NCBI GenBank assembly: GCA_965220955.1
Contig: CBDCRK010000031.1
Coordinates: forward strand, 1-37,067
Length of the DNA: 37,067 nt
Source of the DNA: CBDCRK01 sp965220955
GTDB lineage: Bacteria; Desulfobacterota; Binatia; Bin18; CBDCRK01
Direction: 5' to 3'
The position numbers and the translations under genes are program-made. Shown piece after piece: positions 8,626-17,478 of the stretch. How positions within the stretch are numbered: the stretch's first letter is position 1; each line of letters opens with the position of its first letter. The notes below the pieces were generated by a model. That model saw only the letters and a list, made by a program, of their open reading frames with translations. It was not told the DNA's origin and ran no database searches.

Positions 8626-9705
8626 CTAGTAGCGCTTTATGATCTGCTCGGCAAAATCTTTAAACACTTTGCGGTTATAAGCCATGGGTGGTAAAAGACT
8701 TACTTCCTGAAGACCAGCACTTTCGGCCCTGCGAAGCTGGTCAATAATTTCCTCCGGCTCGCCAACCAGACAGGTGCCCTGGATTGCCCTTGGGGTCACA
8801 AAACGGCGCTCCTGTGGAACAAGAAAGGTACAGTGGCCGTTGTGAATTTGCAGGTAGCGTTTTTCCGCAGGGGTCTCCATCTTGTCCACATGGGCACAGT
8901 ATTCCTCCCAGATGTCTTTGAAAGCCTCGGGAATGACTTCTTCTCTACCCGTTTGCCTAAAAATCTCATAAACAAAGTGAAGAGCAGCCCCTACTTGCGA
9001 GCCACACTCATCAATGACCCGCTCTGAGGTCAGCTTTTCCCCTGGTTTTAGGACCACAGCTGTGGTTACAGTGGCAATGTGGAAGTTTTCTGGCAGCTTA
9101 CGGCCCGCCTGCTGTGCTCCTTCTCCAACCAGGTTCATATGCTTTTGTACCACTTCGGGCCGCTCGTTAAATACCGAAATCAAGCCATCGCCAAACTCTC
9201 CTGTGGTTTTTAGAGCTAAAGGGCCGTTGGCTGCAACATAGATGGGAATAGGATTTTCAATGTTAATAAAACCCAGGTCTAGGTGGAGAAAGCGAAGCAT
9301 GCGAGTAATGCCATTTAAGGTATACTCTACCTCCTCTCCCCCAAGAAGTCCTCTAACGACCCGCAGATACTCCCGGAAATCTTTAATCCGCATAGGTTGC
9401 ATGCCCATAACCCGCATAGCGGTATGCCCGGTGCCAATGCCGAGAAATACCCGTCCGGGAGCAATCTGGTTAATAGAGGCAATGGAATGAGCAGTCACTG
9501 GAGCGGTCCTGGTGCCAGGGATTGCCACTCCGGTTCCCAGGCGGATTCTAGAGGTGTTTTGCGCAGCCAGAGCCAGAGTAGCATAGCAATCCGACCATAT
9601 CATCTGAGAATCAGGAATCCACGCTCGATCGTAGCCCAAGTCCTCAGCATACTTGATCACTTGCCAATCATCGATTTTGGTGGCAACCATAACACCAAAT
9701 TCCAT
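8626..9705 (-). CDS. LLM class flavin-dependent oxidoreductase (F420-type)
   Basis: 359 residues of the luciferase-like monooxygenase superfamily, closest in look to F420-dependent members (5,10-methylene-H4MPT reductase-like). Landmarks are MEFGVMVATK at the N-terminus, AEDLGYDRAWIPDS, GTGVAIPGTRTAPVTAHSIA and GRVFLGIGTGHTA. A TIM barrel using reduced F420 or FMN is expected. It is the first gene of a two-gene leftward unit with the SnoaL-like protein; bolA is divergent. GGGGGT precedes the ATG. The exact substrate is unknown. Confidence 0.85.
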   Translation of the reverse strand: MEFGVMVATKIDDWQVIKYAEDLGYDRAWIPDSQMIWSDCYATLALAAQNTSRIRLGTGVAIPGTRTAPVTAHSIASINQIAPGRVFLGIGTGHTAMRVMGMQPMRIKDFREYLRVVRGLLGGEEVEYTLNGITRMLRFLHLDLGFINIENPIPIYVAANGPLALKTTGEFGDGLISVFNERPEVVQKHMNLVGEGAQQAGRKLPENFHIATVTTAVVLKPGEKLTSERVIDECGSQVGAALHFVYEIFRQTGREEVIPEAFKDIWEEYCAHVDKMETPAEKRYLQIHNGHCTFLVPQERRFVTPRAIQGTCLVGEPEEIIDQLRRAESAGLQEVSLLPPMAYNRKVFKDFAEQIIKRY

Positions 9706-9796
9706 ACTGTACCCCCTACAGCTGTTTTATATGTTCTTGACTTTGCCAAAGTTTCGTTATCCAGATAGTAGCTATAGAACAGTATCAGGAGAAGAC

Positions 9797-10072
9797 ATGA
9801 GCAGCAAGGAAAAGATTGCGAAGATTTTACGAGAAACCCTCTCTGCTCTACATGTAGAGGTGGAAGACGAGAGTGCTCTGCATGTGGGACATGCTGGAGC
9901 GGCTTCTGGGGGTGGGCATTATCGAGTGACCATTGTCTCCCCAGTGTTTGAGGGCAAAAGGCGTGTTGAACAACACCGTCTAGTGTACCAAGCCCTGGCC
10001 GCGGAGATGCAAACAGACATCCATGCCCTTGCCCTTAACACCCTCACGCCCAGTCAGTGGCAGTCCGTGTAA
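9797..10072 (+). CDS. BolA family protein
   Basis: 91 residues from ATG 9797, preceded by AGGAGA at 5-6 bases. The open frame runs further upstream but lacks family similarity there. It shows the BolA pattern LHVGHAG (about 32-38), GGGHYRVTIVSPVFEG, then HRLVYQALAAEM and IHALALNTLTP near the end. BolA proteins bind monothiol glutaredoxins through a shared 2Fe-2S cluster and act in iron handling or as regulators. It is single and divergent to the LLM gene. A strong hairpin terminator follows 41 bases after the stop. Confidence 0.9.
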   Translation: MSSKEKIAKILRETLSALHVEVEDESALHVGHAGAASGGGHYRVTIVSPVFEGKRRVEQHRLVYQALAAEMQTDIHALALNTLTPSQWQSV

Positions 10073-10113
10073 TCTACGCCTGTAAGCAAGTTGTTGGCGA
10101 AAGCCGCACAAAA

Positions 10114-10149
10114 AAGAAGGCCTCGCAATTTTATTCGCGAGGCCTTCTT
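10114..10149. terminator. Bidirectional rho-independent terminator
   Basis: A perfect 13-bp stem (AAGAAGGCCTCGC at 10114-10126 with GCGAGGCCTTCTT at 10137-10149) encloses a 10-base loop. It lies between convergent bolA and the amidohydrolase gene. On the minus strand the stem runs into a T tract (complement of 10111-10115), so it should end the amidohydrolase transcript well. The plus side has a poorer T tract. Confidence 0.88.
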
Positions 10150-10170
10150 GGTTGGTTATTCTAGCTAGGA

Positions 10171-11916
10171 TTAGCCAGCGGCCATATCATAGCTGCGCAG
10201 TAACTTGCCTGGCAGCGCTCCGGTGCACTTCTGGCCCTCAAAGGTAATCTGACCGTTCACAATGGTGTAGTTGTAACCCTCGGCCTTCTGGATCCGCCGC
10301 CAGTCGTTGTTCGGCAGATCATTGACGATCTCCGTCGGCAACACCCGTAGCTTCTCCAAATCATAGACTATAATGTCAGCCGGCATTCCCTCACGCAGCC
10401 AGCCGCGGTCGCGGATGCCAATGGCCCAGCCCAGCATGGTGGACAGTCGCCAGTGAGCCTCTTCCAGTGACATGAGCTGCTTATCGCGGACCCAGTGTCC
10501 CAGGAAGTGAGTAGGATATCTACCGGTGGTCAAGAACTTGGTATGGGCTCCACCGTCCGAAGCGCCTATCAGGGTCAGCGGGTGCTTGACGATCTCGCCC
10601 ACCGCTTCCTCATCGCCGTTGATGAAGTCGTGCAGAGCAAATTCAGTTGCCAGGTTCTCCTCGACCGCCAGGTCCAGCATGGTGTCAACTGGAGGTTTAC
10701 CCATCTCTCGGGCGACCTCGGCTATAGTCCGGCCCTCCAGGTGCTTGTTCTTTTCCAGAGACACTTCAGAAATAGTTGTCTTCTCCCAATTGAATATGGA
10801 GATCTGGGCAGCTTCGCCATCCTCAGACCGCCTCTTCTCCAAGAGCTCGGTGTAGCCTTCCATATCCCGCCTTAGGGCCGGGCGCCGGGACGGGTCAGAC
10901 AGCTTTACCTTGCGCTCTTCGTGGGTTCCCACCGTGGCTTCATTCCACGCTGGGAGCTGGTCAAAGAGACCTACGGTTTCAAATTTGAACTCAAATTCGA
11001 TCGGCAGGCAGATATTGACCGGCAGCACCACGGCCTCGCGATAAACCTCCTCTGTCCACTGCAGCTGGGTACGCCAGATATTAGGGTTGGTGGGATCATA
11101 GATAATGGCGTTCCAGTTCACCGGCCGCCCGCTGGTCTTGGCCAACTCCACCAGGAACTCCCGCCCCAGACCCTGCAGGGCATGGCCCATGGTCCATTCG
11201 ATAGAGCCACGGTTGTAGTCTCTCAGTATCTTGGCACACTCCAGAAACTCTTCACGCGGCGCCACATGGGTGGGCAGATAGCCTCCATCATAGTCGCGGT
11301 TAGCCATGCTGAAGCTGGCAGAAAAGCCAAAGCCACCAGCATCCAGGCCTTCCCTCACCAGATGCTTCAACTGCTCAACCTGTTCCGGTTTTGCCTTGTA
11401 GTTGGGATCACGAGCCGCATCGGTGCCCATCACGAAGGCACGCAGAGGGGAATACGGAATCAGCGAAGCTGCATTGACTCCCATCCCGTGGCGGTCCAGG
11501 CTGTCCAAAAACTCGGGAAAGGTTTCCCAATCCCAGCGCATCGACGCCTGCATAATAGACATGGGGATAGTCTCAGTCCGCTCCATGCGCAGCATCGCGC
11601 GCTCGCGGTCCTCGGGCCGTACCGGGGCAAAGCCAAAGCCGCAGTTCCCGATAGCCACGCTTGTTACCCCGTGCCAGCCTGACAGCGTGGCATAGGGATC
11701 CCAGCCGGTAAGCGCCGCATCGTAGTGGGTATGAACGTCCATGAACCCAGGGGCTACGATTTGACCAGTGGCATCAATGACACGTGTGGCGGTGCCCTTG
11801 ACATTGCCCATGGCCACAATCTTGCCTCCGCTCACGGCAATGTCGCCGCGGAATGCGGGGAGCCGCAAACCATCGACAATTGTGCCGTTTTTAATTAGCA
11901 GATCATAATCAGCCAT
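10171..11916 (-). CDS. N-acyl-D-amino-acid deacylase-like amidohydrolase
   Basis: 581 residues of the amidohydrolase 3 / D-aminoacylase family. The metal motif HTHYDAAL is at 62-69 (His62, His64). The D-aminoacylase signature IGNCGFGFAP follows at 89-98, with the conserved Cys92. IGASDGGAHTKF, with the conserved aspartate, lies in the C-terminal half, and MPADIIVYDLEKL is the usual end of the beta-sandwich. It is about 100 residues longer than classical D-aminoacylase (about 480), as in the subgroup often found in uncultured and soil bacteria. It should cleave an amide or cyclic amide in the cytosol; the substrate is unknown. AAGGAGGG precedes the ATG at 6 bases. Confidence 0.87.
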   Translation of the reverse strand: MADYDLLIKNGTIVDGLRLPAFRGDIAVSGGKIVAMGNVKGTATRVIDATGQIVAPGFMDVHTHYDAALTGWDPYATLSGWHGVTSVAIGNCGFGFAPVRPEDRERAMLRMERTETIPMSIMQASMRWDWETFPEFLDSLDRHGMGVNAASLIPYSPLRAFVMGTDAARDPNYKAKPEQVEQLKHLVREGLDAGGFGFSASFSMANRDYDGGYLPTHVAPREEFLECAKILRDYNRGSIEWTMGHALQGLGREFLVELAKTSGRPVNWNAIIYDPTNPNIWRTQLQWTEEVYREAVVLPVNICLPIEFEFKFETVGLFDQLPAWNEATVGTHEERKVKLSDPSRRPALRRDMEGYTELLEKRRSEDGEAAQISIFNWEKTTISEVSLEKNKHLEGRTIAEVAREMGKPPVDTMLDLAVEENLATEFALHDFINGDEEAVGEIVKHPLTLIGASDGGAHTKFLTTGRYPTHFLGHWVRDKQLMSLEEAHWRLSTMLGWAIGIRDRGWLREGMPADIIVYDLEKLRVLPTEIVNDLPNNDWRRIQKAEGYNYTIVNGQITFEGQKCTGALPGKLLRSYDMAAG

Positions 11917-12070
11917 ATTGTTCCCTCCTTATCTATTTTTAGCAATTCTTAGACGTGTTCTTTGCTTTGTTGCACATGAGAATCTGCCGGTTTTCCTTCT
12001 TAAATGGCTCCTGTATTCGCTACAGGGTTAAAAATAATGCTTTTTGAGCGAAGGCTCATTCAGTAGAAAC

Positions 12071-12099
12071 TTATTACATGGTAGCCTATGCTATGTCAA
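12071..12099 (-). promoter_or_regulatory. Candidate promoter of the amidohydrolase gene
   Basis: On the minus strand TTGACA (12094-12099) and TAATAA (12071-12076) are 17 bases apart. The leader to the amidohydrolase ATG would be about 150 bases. The -35 box is perfect and the -10 box matches at 3 of 6. Confidence 0.45.
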
Positions 12100-12181
12100 G
12101 AGATAAATGCGTCCTCTCTGTCTTCCCAGAAGCCTTCCTATTCCTCCTGAACACTAGTAGGGCACGCCGCACCCCCGCTCC

Positions 12182-12211
12182 TTGATATCTCCCTCTAAGA
12201 TGTAGTATACA
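12182..12211 (+). promoter_or_regulatory. Candidate promoter of the second LLM gene
   Basis: TTGATA (12182-12187) and TATACA (12206-12211) are 18 bases apart. Transcription would start near 12218, giving a GC-rich leader of about 75 bases. That leader holds GGGC-GAC-GCCC and ends in GGGAGG before the ATG at 12293. The other 300 bases of the 11917-12292 gap show nothing else I recognise. Confidence 0.45.
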
Positions 12212-12292
12212 AGAATGGACTTCAGAGATGGGGGGTCGCCCTGGCGTAAGTACGGTGTCCCGCCGGGCGACGCCCCGCCGGGAGGAAAAACC

Positions 12293-13216
12293 ATGAGTGG
12301 AATTAAAATTGGGGTTGGCTTTGGGCAATGGAAATACGGACTACCTGACCCGGAGCTGCTATGTAAGTGTGCTGAAGTTGCAGAAGGCGTTGGCATGGAC
12401 TCGATCTGGCTCTCCGATCACATTGTCACCCGCAACCCTACCCTGGATATCACCTGCCTCTTTGCCATGTTTGCCGCCCGCACTAAGCGAGTCAAGATGG
12501 GACCAAGCGTGCTGACGCTTCCGGCGCGTAACCCGATCCAGGTAGCTAAGACTTACGCGTCTCTCGATTATCTGTCTGGCGGGCGTATGGTCATGGCCGT
12601 TGGTAGTGGTAGCAGTATCCGCGATCTAGAGGCCTGCGGGGTACCGCCAAAAGAACGGCGTAAGCGTATGGAAGAAGGAATCGAGGTGCTGCGCAAACTA
12701 TGGACAGAATCCAATGTGACCCACCATGGGCAGTTTTATCACTTTGATGATATAACCATTGAGCCCAAACCCCCAAAGGGTTCTCTGGATATCTGGATTG
12801 GTGGTAAGAGCGACACTATCCTGAGACAAGTGGTTCGTCTGGGGGACGGCTGGTTTCCTGCCCTAACAACCCCGGAGGAATTCAAAGAGGATATGGCCAA
12901 ACTCATGGCCTATGGAGAAGAGTACGGCCGGCCGGTGGACTCGCGAGAGGCTGGTGTACTACTCCTTACTCACGTGAGTCATGACCAGGCCACTGCTTAT
13001 AAGACCGTTGAACCGTTTTTGCGAGGACTGCCCTTGCCACCCCAAGAGATTGCCGCTCGCTGTGTGTTGGGCACGCCTGAAGAGTGTGTCGAGAAAATCC
13101 AGAGCTTTGTTGAGGCAGGCTGTGTAAAATTTGTCCTGCGGCCTTCGTGTCCGCTTGAGGAGATCCTTCCGCAGATCGAATTATACGGGAAAGAGATTGT
13201 ACCGCACTTTATCTGA
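12293..13216 (+). CDS. LLM class F420-dependent oxidoreductase
   Basis: 307 residues from ATG 12293, chosen because GGGAGG lies 7 bases upstream and because the first protein block (IKIGVGFGQWKYG) follows it directly. The frame is open 26 codons further upstream, but those codons are GC-rich leader. Landmarks are ADVAEGVGMDS-like helix text (AEVAEGVGMDSIWLSDH), ARNPIQVAKTYASLDYLSGGRMVMAVG and a closing GTPEECVEKIQSFVEAG. The last block is typical of F420-dependent LLM enzymes of about 300 residues. Substrate unknown. It is divergent to the amidohydrolase and only distantly similar to the LLM at 8626-9705. Confidence 0.87.
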   Translation: MSGIKIGVGFGQWKYGLPDPELLCKCAEVAEGVGMDSIWLSDHIVTRNPTLDITCLFAMFAARTKRVKMGPSVLTLPARNPIQVAKTYASLDYLSGGRMVMAVGSGSSIRDLEACGVPPKERRKRMEEGIEVLRKLWTESNVTHHGQFYHFDDITIEPKPPKGSLDIWIGGKSDTILRQVVRLGDGWFPALTTPEEFKEDMAKLMAYGEEYGRPVDSREAGVLLLTHVSHDQATAYKTVEPFLRGLPLPPQEIAARCVLGTPEECVEKIQSFVEAGCVKFVLRPSCPLEEILPQIELYGKEIVPHFI

Positions 13217-13455
13217 AAAGATTGTGCTAGCCAGCATGCCAACCCACCTGATAGTCCAATGAGACCGTAGCCTATTGCTATACTAACATAGCGGCAATTT
13301 TTGTGACTGGCCCGGGAGAGAGGCTGTGGCCACAGGATAAATGGCGGATTCGCCCTTACAACTTGCCTTCGCCTCTTCTATTCCAACTTCGCTGTGAGCG
13401 TAATTTTCCCTCTTACAGCTCTCTGACCTTTTGCTACCCCGCCCCTCCTTATATT

Positions 13456-14343
13456 ATGCAATCGTCACGCGAAAAAAGGGCTCTGGTACTGATGGTGCTG
13501 GTTACAATGGTCTGGGCCGGGCTCTTTCCCACCGGTAAGCTGGCTTTGCGGAGTGTGCCGCCGTTTACTTTTACGGCCATTCGTATGGTCATGGGTTCTA
13601 TCTTGCTCTTTATTTTTCTGCAACGCGATCCACTCGGCAAAGTAGCCTGGACCCCGAAGCTTATCAGCAGTTTTTTATTTTTGGGATTTACCGGCTATCT
13701 TACGTCCCTGGGGTTAAGTTACTATGGTTTACAGTATACAACCGCTACTAATGCGGCCCTGCTTAGCGCGGTCCAGCCGGTTGTTATTGCTTTGATGGCT
13801 GCTCTCTTTCTCAGGGAGCGGTTGTCCGGCAGGGCTCTTTTAGGTATCGGTCTCTCGATGCTGGGAGTAGGGGTTATTGTTACCCAGGGATCCTGGTCCG
13901 TTATCATCCAAAACCAATATAATTCCGGAGATCTGCTGATCTTAGGAGCTCTGATCAGTTGGGGAATTTATACGATTTATGGTCGCTGGCTTATGCAGGA
14001 TGTTTCCCCTCTGGCAGCAACCACCTATGCCTATGTGGTCGGAGCCGTTTTTCTTTTGTTGGGCAGTGCTCTCATGGAGTGGGATACCTGGGTGCCGACA
14101 GACACAACCCTGGAATCCTGGCTAGCCATTGCCTATCAGAGTACACTGGGTACCCTGGCACACTTTTGGTTCTACAGCGCAATAGCAACAATTGGCCCTA
14201 GTCGAGCAGGGGTATTCCTCAATCTTGTCCCGGTAATGGCAATAGCCATTGCTTACCTTTTTCTCCACGAGCAACTCACTCTTTTTCACTTTGTTGGGGG
14301 AACAATTGTAATCGGTGGTGTGCTTGTGGCTACACGCCAGTAA
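13456..14343 (+). CDS. EamA/DMT family transporter
   Basis: 295 residues from ATG 13456, with about ten membrane helices arranged as two EamA repeats. The first begins VLMVLVTMVWAGLFPTGKLA and the second begins LLILGALISWGIYTIYGRWL. This is the RhaT/YdcZ-like drug/metabolite exporter superfamily, in the inner membrane; the substrate is unknown. The open frame begins at 13303, but the upstream 51 codons are not family-like. There is no clear ribosome site before 13456, so the start is uncertain. It is convergent to the BCCT gene, with 174 bases between. Confidence 0.82.
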   Translation: MQSSREKRALVLMVLVTMVWAGLFPTGKLALRSVPPFTFTAIRMVMGSILLFIFLQRDPLGKVAWTPKLISSFLFLGFTGYLTSLGLSYYGLQYTTATNAALLSAVQPVVIALMAALFLRERLSGRALLGIGLSMLGVGVIVTQGSWSVIIQNQYNSGDLLILGALISWGIYTIYGRWLMQDVSPLAATTYAYVVGAVFLLLGSALMEWDTWVPTDTTLESWLAIAYQSTLGTLAHFWFYSAIATIGPSRAGVFLNLVPVMAIAIAYLFLHEQLTLFHFVGGTIVIGGVLVATRQ

Positions 14344-14517
14344 CGCCCAAAGACCCTGAGGATTGTGAATGTTTGACAATTGGGTGAGACTCTAGGGGCG
14401 AGGGACCTGAAGAACCTAGGCTTGGGAGGGATGAGGGAAAAGGGGGGCAGAAATAAGATTATGTTGGTTTAATGGAAGGGAAAGGGAGAGGAGATAAAAG
14501 GACAGGCGGCGGGTTGG

Positions 14518-16167
14518 TTAGTCGCCGGGCTCCCGTGCCACGCCGGAGGTCACATCCTCTGAGATGTTTCTCTTCAGGGCTTCCGTTGGATAGTCCTGCT
14601 TGAGCCACTTCATAAAGGACAGGGACATGAGGACCAGCACCCCCATTAAGGGCAGGGCCACGACCACCGACGCCGCCTGCAGGGCCTTCAGGCTGTCTTT
14701 ACCTCCGGCGAACATCAAAGACAGGGAGACGACCGCGAGCACGATGGCCCAGAAAAAGCGGTGCCAGCGCGCGGGCTCGGCGACTTCGCCCTGTTCCTCA
14801 GTCGCGACCGAGGAAAGCGTATAGGCCGAGGAATCCATGGTCGTGGCGCCGAAGATGAAGGCCAGGACGACGAAAACGACCAACAAGGGAACTCCAAAGG
14901 GGATCACCCGGTCGCCCACCGTAACGATGGTCGACACGATCGCCGCGGGCGCCAAGCCGTCGGCCACCATCTGACTCAAGTCCTGCGTGCCTTCCAGCTG
15001 GAAGTACATGCTGGTGTTACCGAGAATCGCAAAGAACACCCAGCATCCGAAGGAGCCGCCGAGGACCTCAACCGCGATTAACTCGCGGAGCGTGCGGCCC
15101 TTGGATATCCGCGCCACGAAGAGGCCCATGAAGGGCGCATAGGCGATCCACCAAGCCCAGTAGAAGATGGTCCACCCTTCCGGGAAGGTCCCGCTGGCAT
15201 CCACATAGGACTTTCCTTCACTTGCAGCCGCTATAAAGTTGTCGGCCTTGGTGATCGGATCGATGTAGAAGCTCATCTCGATGAAGTTCTGCGCCAGCAG
15301 ACCGATGCTGTTGGTGAAGGTGTCGAGGATGAAAATCGTCGGGCCGAAGATGAAGGTGAAGGCCAGGACAAAGACAATGAGCCAAAGGTTGATGTCGCTC
15401 AGGACCTTGATTCCCTTCTCCAGTCCAGAATAGACGCTGAATCCGAAGATGGCGGCCCAGATCAGAATGACCACCACGTCGAGCGAGAAGCTGCGCTCGA
15501 GCCCGAAGAGCTCCGCGAGGCCTGCGGAGAGCATCGGCGTGCCGAGACCAATTGAGGTCCCGACCCCGCCGATCAGGCCGAACATAAAGAGGACGTCGAT
15601 GATCTTTCCGGGCATGCCGCCGCCGGCCTTTGCGCCGATGACACCTTCACAAGCCGCGGACAGGCGCAGGATCGGCCGCTTGCGGTTCCAGTACAGGTAG
15701 GCCAACGGCAGCGTGGGGATGCAGTAGAGCGCCCAAGCCGTGAATCCCCAGTGAAACAGCCCGTACATGGCGGCCCACTCGGTTGCCTCTCTGGACTTCG
15801 GTTCTATACCAAAAGGTGGGCCGGCGTAGTAGTAGGCCCATTCGATCGTACCCCAGTACATCACACTGGCGCCGATGCCGGCACAGAACAGCATGGCGAC
15901 CCAACTCGGCAGCGAGAACTCCGGTTTGGCGTCCGGTCCACCGAAGCGCACGTTGCTGAATTTGCCCAGCGCGTAGTAGATCAGGATGCCAAAGGCCGCG
16001 ATAGTGAACCACAAATAGGCCCACCCCAACGTCTTGGTAATCCAGCTCAGGGCCTTGCTGAGCACTGCTTTGCCTTCCGCCGGGAATAGGATCAGCGGCA
16101 AGGAAAAGCACAGGATCACAATCAATGCCACCCAAAAGATAACCTTGTCAATCTTCGGACCTTGCAT
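14518..16167 (-). CDS. BCCT family betaine/choline/carnitine transporter
   Basis: 549 residues with about 12 membrane helices, normal BCCT length. The family signature GWTIFYWAWWIAYAPFMG is followed by LFVARISKGRTLRE. An aromatic segment MYWGTIEWAYYYAGPP resembles the substrate-box region. Members import quaternary ammonium compounds such as glycine betaine, choline or carnitine with Na+ or H+. Codon use is visibly more G+C-rich than in neighbours, hinting at transfer. No ribosome site lies before the ATG; the 5' end is directly abutted by a decayed IS200/IS605-type end with a hairpin starting 12 bases upstream. It may therefore be weakly expressed or have a changed start. Confidence 0.92.
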   Translation of the reverse strand: MQGPKIDKVIFWVALIVILCFSLPLILFPAEGKAVLSKALSWITKTLGWAYLWFTIAAFGILIYYALGKFSNVRFGGPDAKPEFSLPSWVAMLFCAGIGASVMYWGTIEWAYYYAGPPFGIEPKSREATEWAAMYGLFHWGFTAWALYCIPTLPLAYLYWNRKRPILRLSAACEGVIGAKAGGGMPGKIIDVLFMFGLIGGVGTSIGLGTPMLSAGLAELFGLERSFSLDVVVILIWAAIFGFSVYSGLEKGIKVLSDINLWLIVFVLAFTFIFGPTIFILDTFTNSIGLLAQNFIEMSFYIDPITKADNFIAAASEGKSYVDASGTFPEGWTIFYWAWWIAYAPFMGLFVARISKGRTLRELIAVEVLGGSFGCWVFFAILGNTSMYFQLEGTQDLSQMVADGLAPAAIVSTIVTVGDRVIPFGVPLLVVFVVLAFIFGATTMDSSAYTLSSVATEEQGEVAEPARWHRFFWAIVLAVVSLSLMFAGGKDSLKALQAASVVVALPLMGVLVLMSLSFMKWLKQDYPTEALKRNISEDVTSGVAREPGD

Positions 16168-16375
16168 AAGAATAATCGACCACGGCCAGAAGCCGTGGTA
16201 TTAAGAAGGCCCCGTTGGGGCCATTGAGTATGGTTATACTAAATCTAACTCGCCTTGCCGACCTCTCTAACTCTTCCTGCTTACGGATATAGTGGCGGAT
16301 GTGGGCTTCGTCCAGCCCCACTGTACTTACACAGTAGATTGCCGCTTATTCCTCCCCACAAGGACGGTTCCGAGC
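16168..16375 (-). mobile_element. Remnant of an IS200/IS605-type element (tnpA 3' end and right end)
   Basis: On the minus strand the reading Y-C-V-S-T-V-G-L-D-E-A-H-I-R-H-Y-I-R-K-Q-E-E (about 16274-16339) matches the C-terminal end of Y1-transposase TnpA proteins, whose usual pattern is YYVxTVG...I..YI..Q.EED. An upstream piece, SLWGG, lies in another frame, and a TAA stop interrupts the frame at about 16349-16351, so tnpA is dead. Beyond the tnpA end are two hairpins: GGCCCC-GTT-GGGGCC at 16208-16222 and ACCACGGC-CAGAA-GCCGTGGT at 16179-16199. Such hairpins are expected at the ends of this IS family. The 5' part of tnpA is missing. Confidence 0.6.
16179..16199. repeat. Perfect hairpin at IS remnant end
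   Basis: ACCACGGC (16179-16186) pairs with GCCGTGGT (16192-16199) around loop CAGAA. A second hairpin, GGCCCC/GGGGCC with loop GTT, is at 16208-16222. Both lie within 55 bases of the BCCT start codon, and read toward BCCT they would sit in its leader. I take them as the subterminal structures of the IS200/IS605-like remnant. Confidence 0.6.
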
Positions 16376-16386
16376 ATGCAGTTCTC

Positions 16387-16618
16387 AAGCGCAAAGTGGA
16401 ACCTTATCGAGGCGCCATAGCCGGTATTAACCAGACCATCATGATGGCTCCGGCTATGGTGGTTGTGGCCTCTTTGGTCGGTGCTGGCGGCTTGGGTGAG
16501 AATGTCCTCAGGGCTATTGGACGTGGAGGTAGGTAACAGTGTGATAGCAGGGCTGGGAATTGTCATCCTGGCCATTATTATAGACCGCATTAGCCAGGCT
16601 ATAGGTAGGTTCAGATAA
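16387..16618 (+). pseudogene. C-terminal remnant of a glycine-betaine ABC permease (ProW/OpuAB-like)
   Basis: AGINQTIMMAPAMVVVASLV then GAGGLGENVLRAI reads as the last third of ProW/OpuAB permeases. The frame breaks at about 16524-16531, where two bases seem missing. It resumes as GNSVIAGLGIVILAIIID and RISQAIGRFR to a TAA at 16616-16618. The N-terminal two thirds are absent; the fragment starts within a few bases of the IS200-type remnant. An intact relative would import glycine betaine or proline betaine as an osmoprotectant. Its survival beside a BCCT importer of similar substrates suggests replacement of one uptake system by another. Confidence 0.75.
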
Positions 16619-16656
16619 TTGGGGCACTGCCGACAGCAGGACAGCGCCGTTATCTC

Positions 16657-17460
16657 TCATCTCTCGTCTGACATGGTCTGATTGCCATGGGAAACGTTTC
16701 TATTGTGTCTATTGTGATTGTTCCTATCGGTTTTCATATGGTAATGCAGACCACATTCTTTGACGGTTTCTTCTTCCCACCACCAGCGGCCGGCCCGGTG
16801 ATCTTCTCCAGGCCTGATAGAGCGGGTGCATGGCGCGCAGCCAATGCTGGTATAGCCCTGGTCGTACAAGGAATGATAAGGAATGTTGTGAGCCTGGATA
16901 TACTGCCACACCTCCTTTTCTGTCCAGTTCGCCAGGGGGTTGACCTTAATAATGTCGCCGTGATCATGGTCTATTTCGATCTGACGCACATGAGAGCGGG
17001 TAGATCCCTGATCTTTCCTAAGTCCAGTGATCCAAGCGTCCAGAGTAGAAAGGACCCGGTGAAGAGGGAACACCTTGCGAATTTCACAGCATTGGAGCCG
17101 CAGGTCTACCTCCCGGTAGAAAAGATTCATGCCGTGGTTATAGACCATGTCCTCCACCTTCTGCGCATCAGGAAAATAGACCTCTATCTGCAAATCGTAG
17201 TGCTCGCGCACGCGGTCAATGAGTTCGTATGTTTCCTGGGGTAGCCGCCCAGTATCAATAGTGAAGACACGTACCTCAGGGTTTATCCGCCAGGCCATAT
17301 CAAGAATTGCCATGCCATCGGCTTGGAAGCTGGTGCAGAGAGCTATGCGAGGGTGAAAACGCTCAAGAACCCGGCGCAGCACCTCCTGAGGTTGTTGGCC
17401 GTCACACTTCCTAACCAGTTCCATAGCTTCTTGCTTGTCCAGCAAAACCTGTCTTTCCAT
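16657..17460 (-). CDS. cysH: Fe-S adenylylsulfate (APS/PAPS) reductase
   Basis: 267 residues. It has the 4Fe-4S ligand cysteines C124-C125 and C208-x2-C211 (QCCEIRKV and GCAPCTR) and the catalytic cysteine C236 in ECGLHYH. The CC...CxxC set marks the APS-type reductase, which reduces adenylylsulfate to sulfite and AMP with thioredoxin. The nucleotide part is TSFQADGMAILDM, with FTIDTGRLPQET. A His/Asn-rich tail of about 25 residues follows the catalytic motif. AGAGGAG precedes the ATG (17458-17460). It is the last gene of the leftward run starting with a cysteate-synthase-like enzyme, which would consume sulfite. Confidence 0.92.
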   Translation of the reverse strand: MERQVLLDKQEAMELVRKCDGQQPQEVLRRVLERFHPRIALCTSFQADGMAILDMAWRINPEVRVFTIDTGRLPQETYELIDRVREHYDLQIEVYFPDAQKVEDMVYNHGMNLFYREVDLRLQCCEIRKVFPLHRVLSTLDAWITGLRKDQGSTRSHVRQIEIDHDHGDIIKVNPLANWTEKEVWQYIQAHNIPYHSLYDQGYTSIGCAPCTRSIRPGEDHRAGRWWWEEETVKECGLHYHMKTDRNNHNRHNRNVSHGNQTMSDER

Positions 17461-17478
17461 GATACACTCCTCTGTTTT

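Noticed and set aside
10921..11682. Plus-strand open frame of 253 codons opposite the amidohydrolase
   Set aside because: Shadow of a conserved gene; its text is not protein-family-like.
15647..16135. Minus-strand 162-codon frame in the BCCT gene
   Set aside because: High G+C keeps other frames open; the BCCT frame carries all family motifs.
16255..16536. A 93-codon plus-strand ORF as an intact gene
   Set aside because: Its first part is antisense to the tnpA remnant and its last part is a frameshifted permease tail; it is a chance join.
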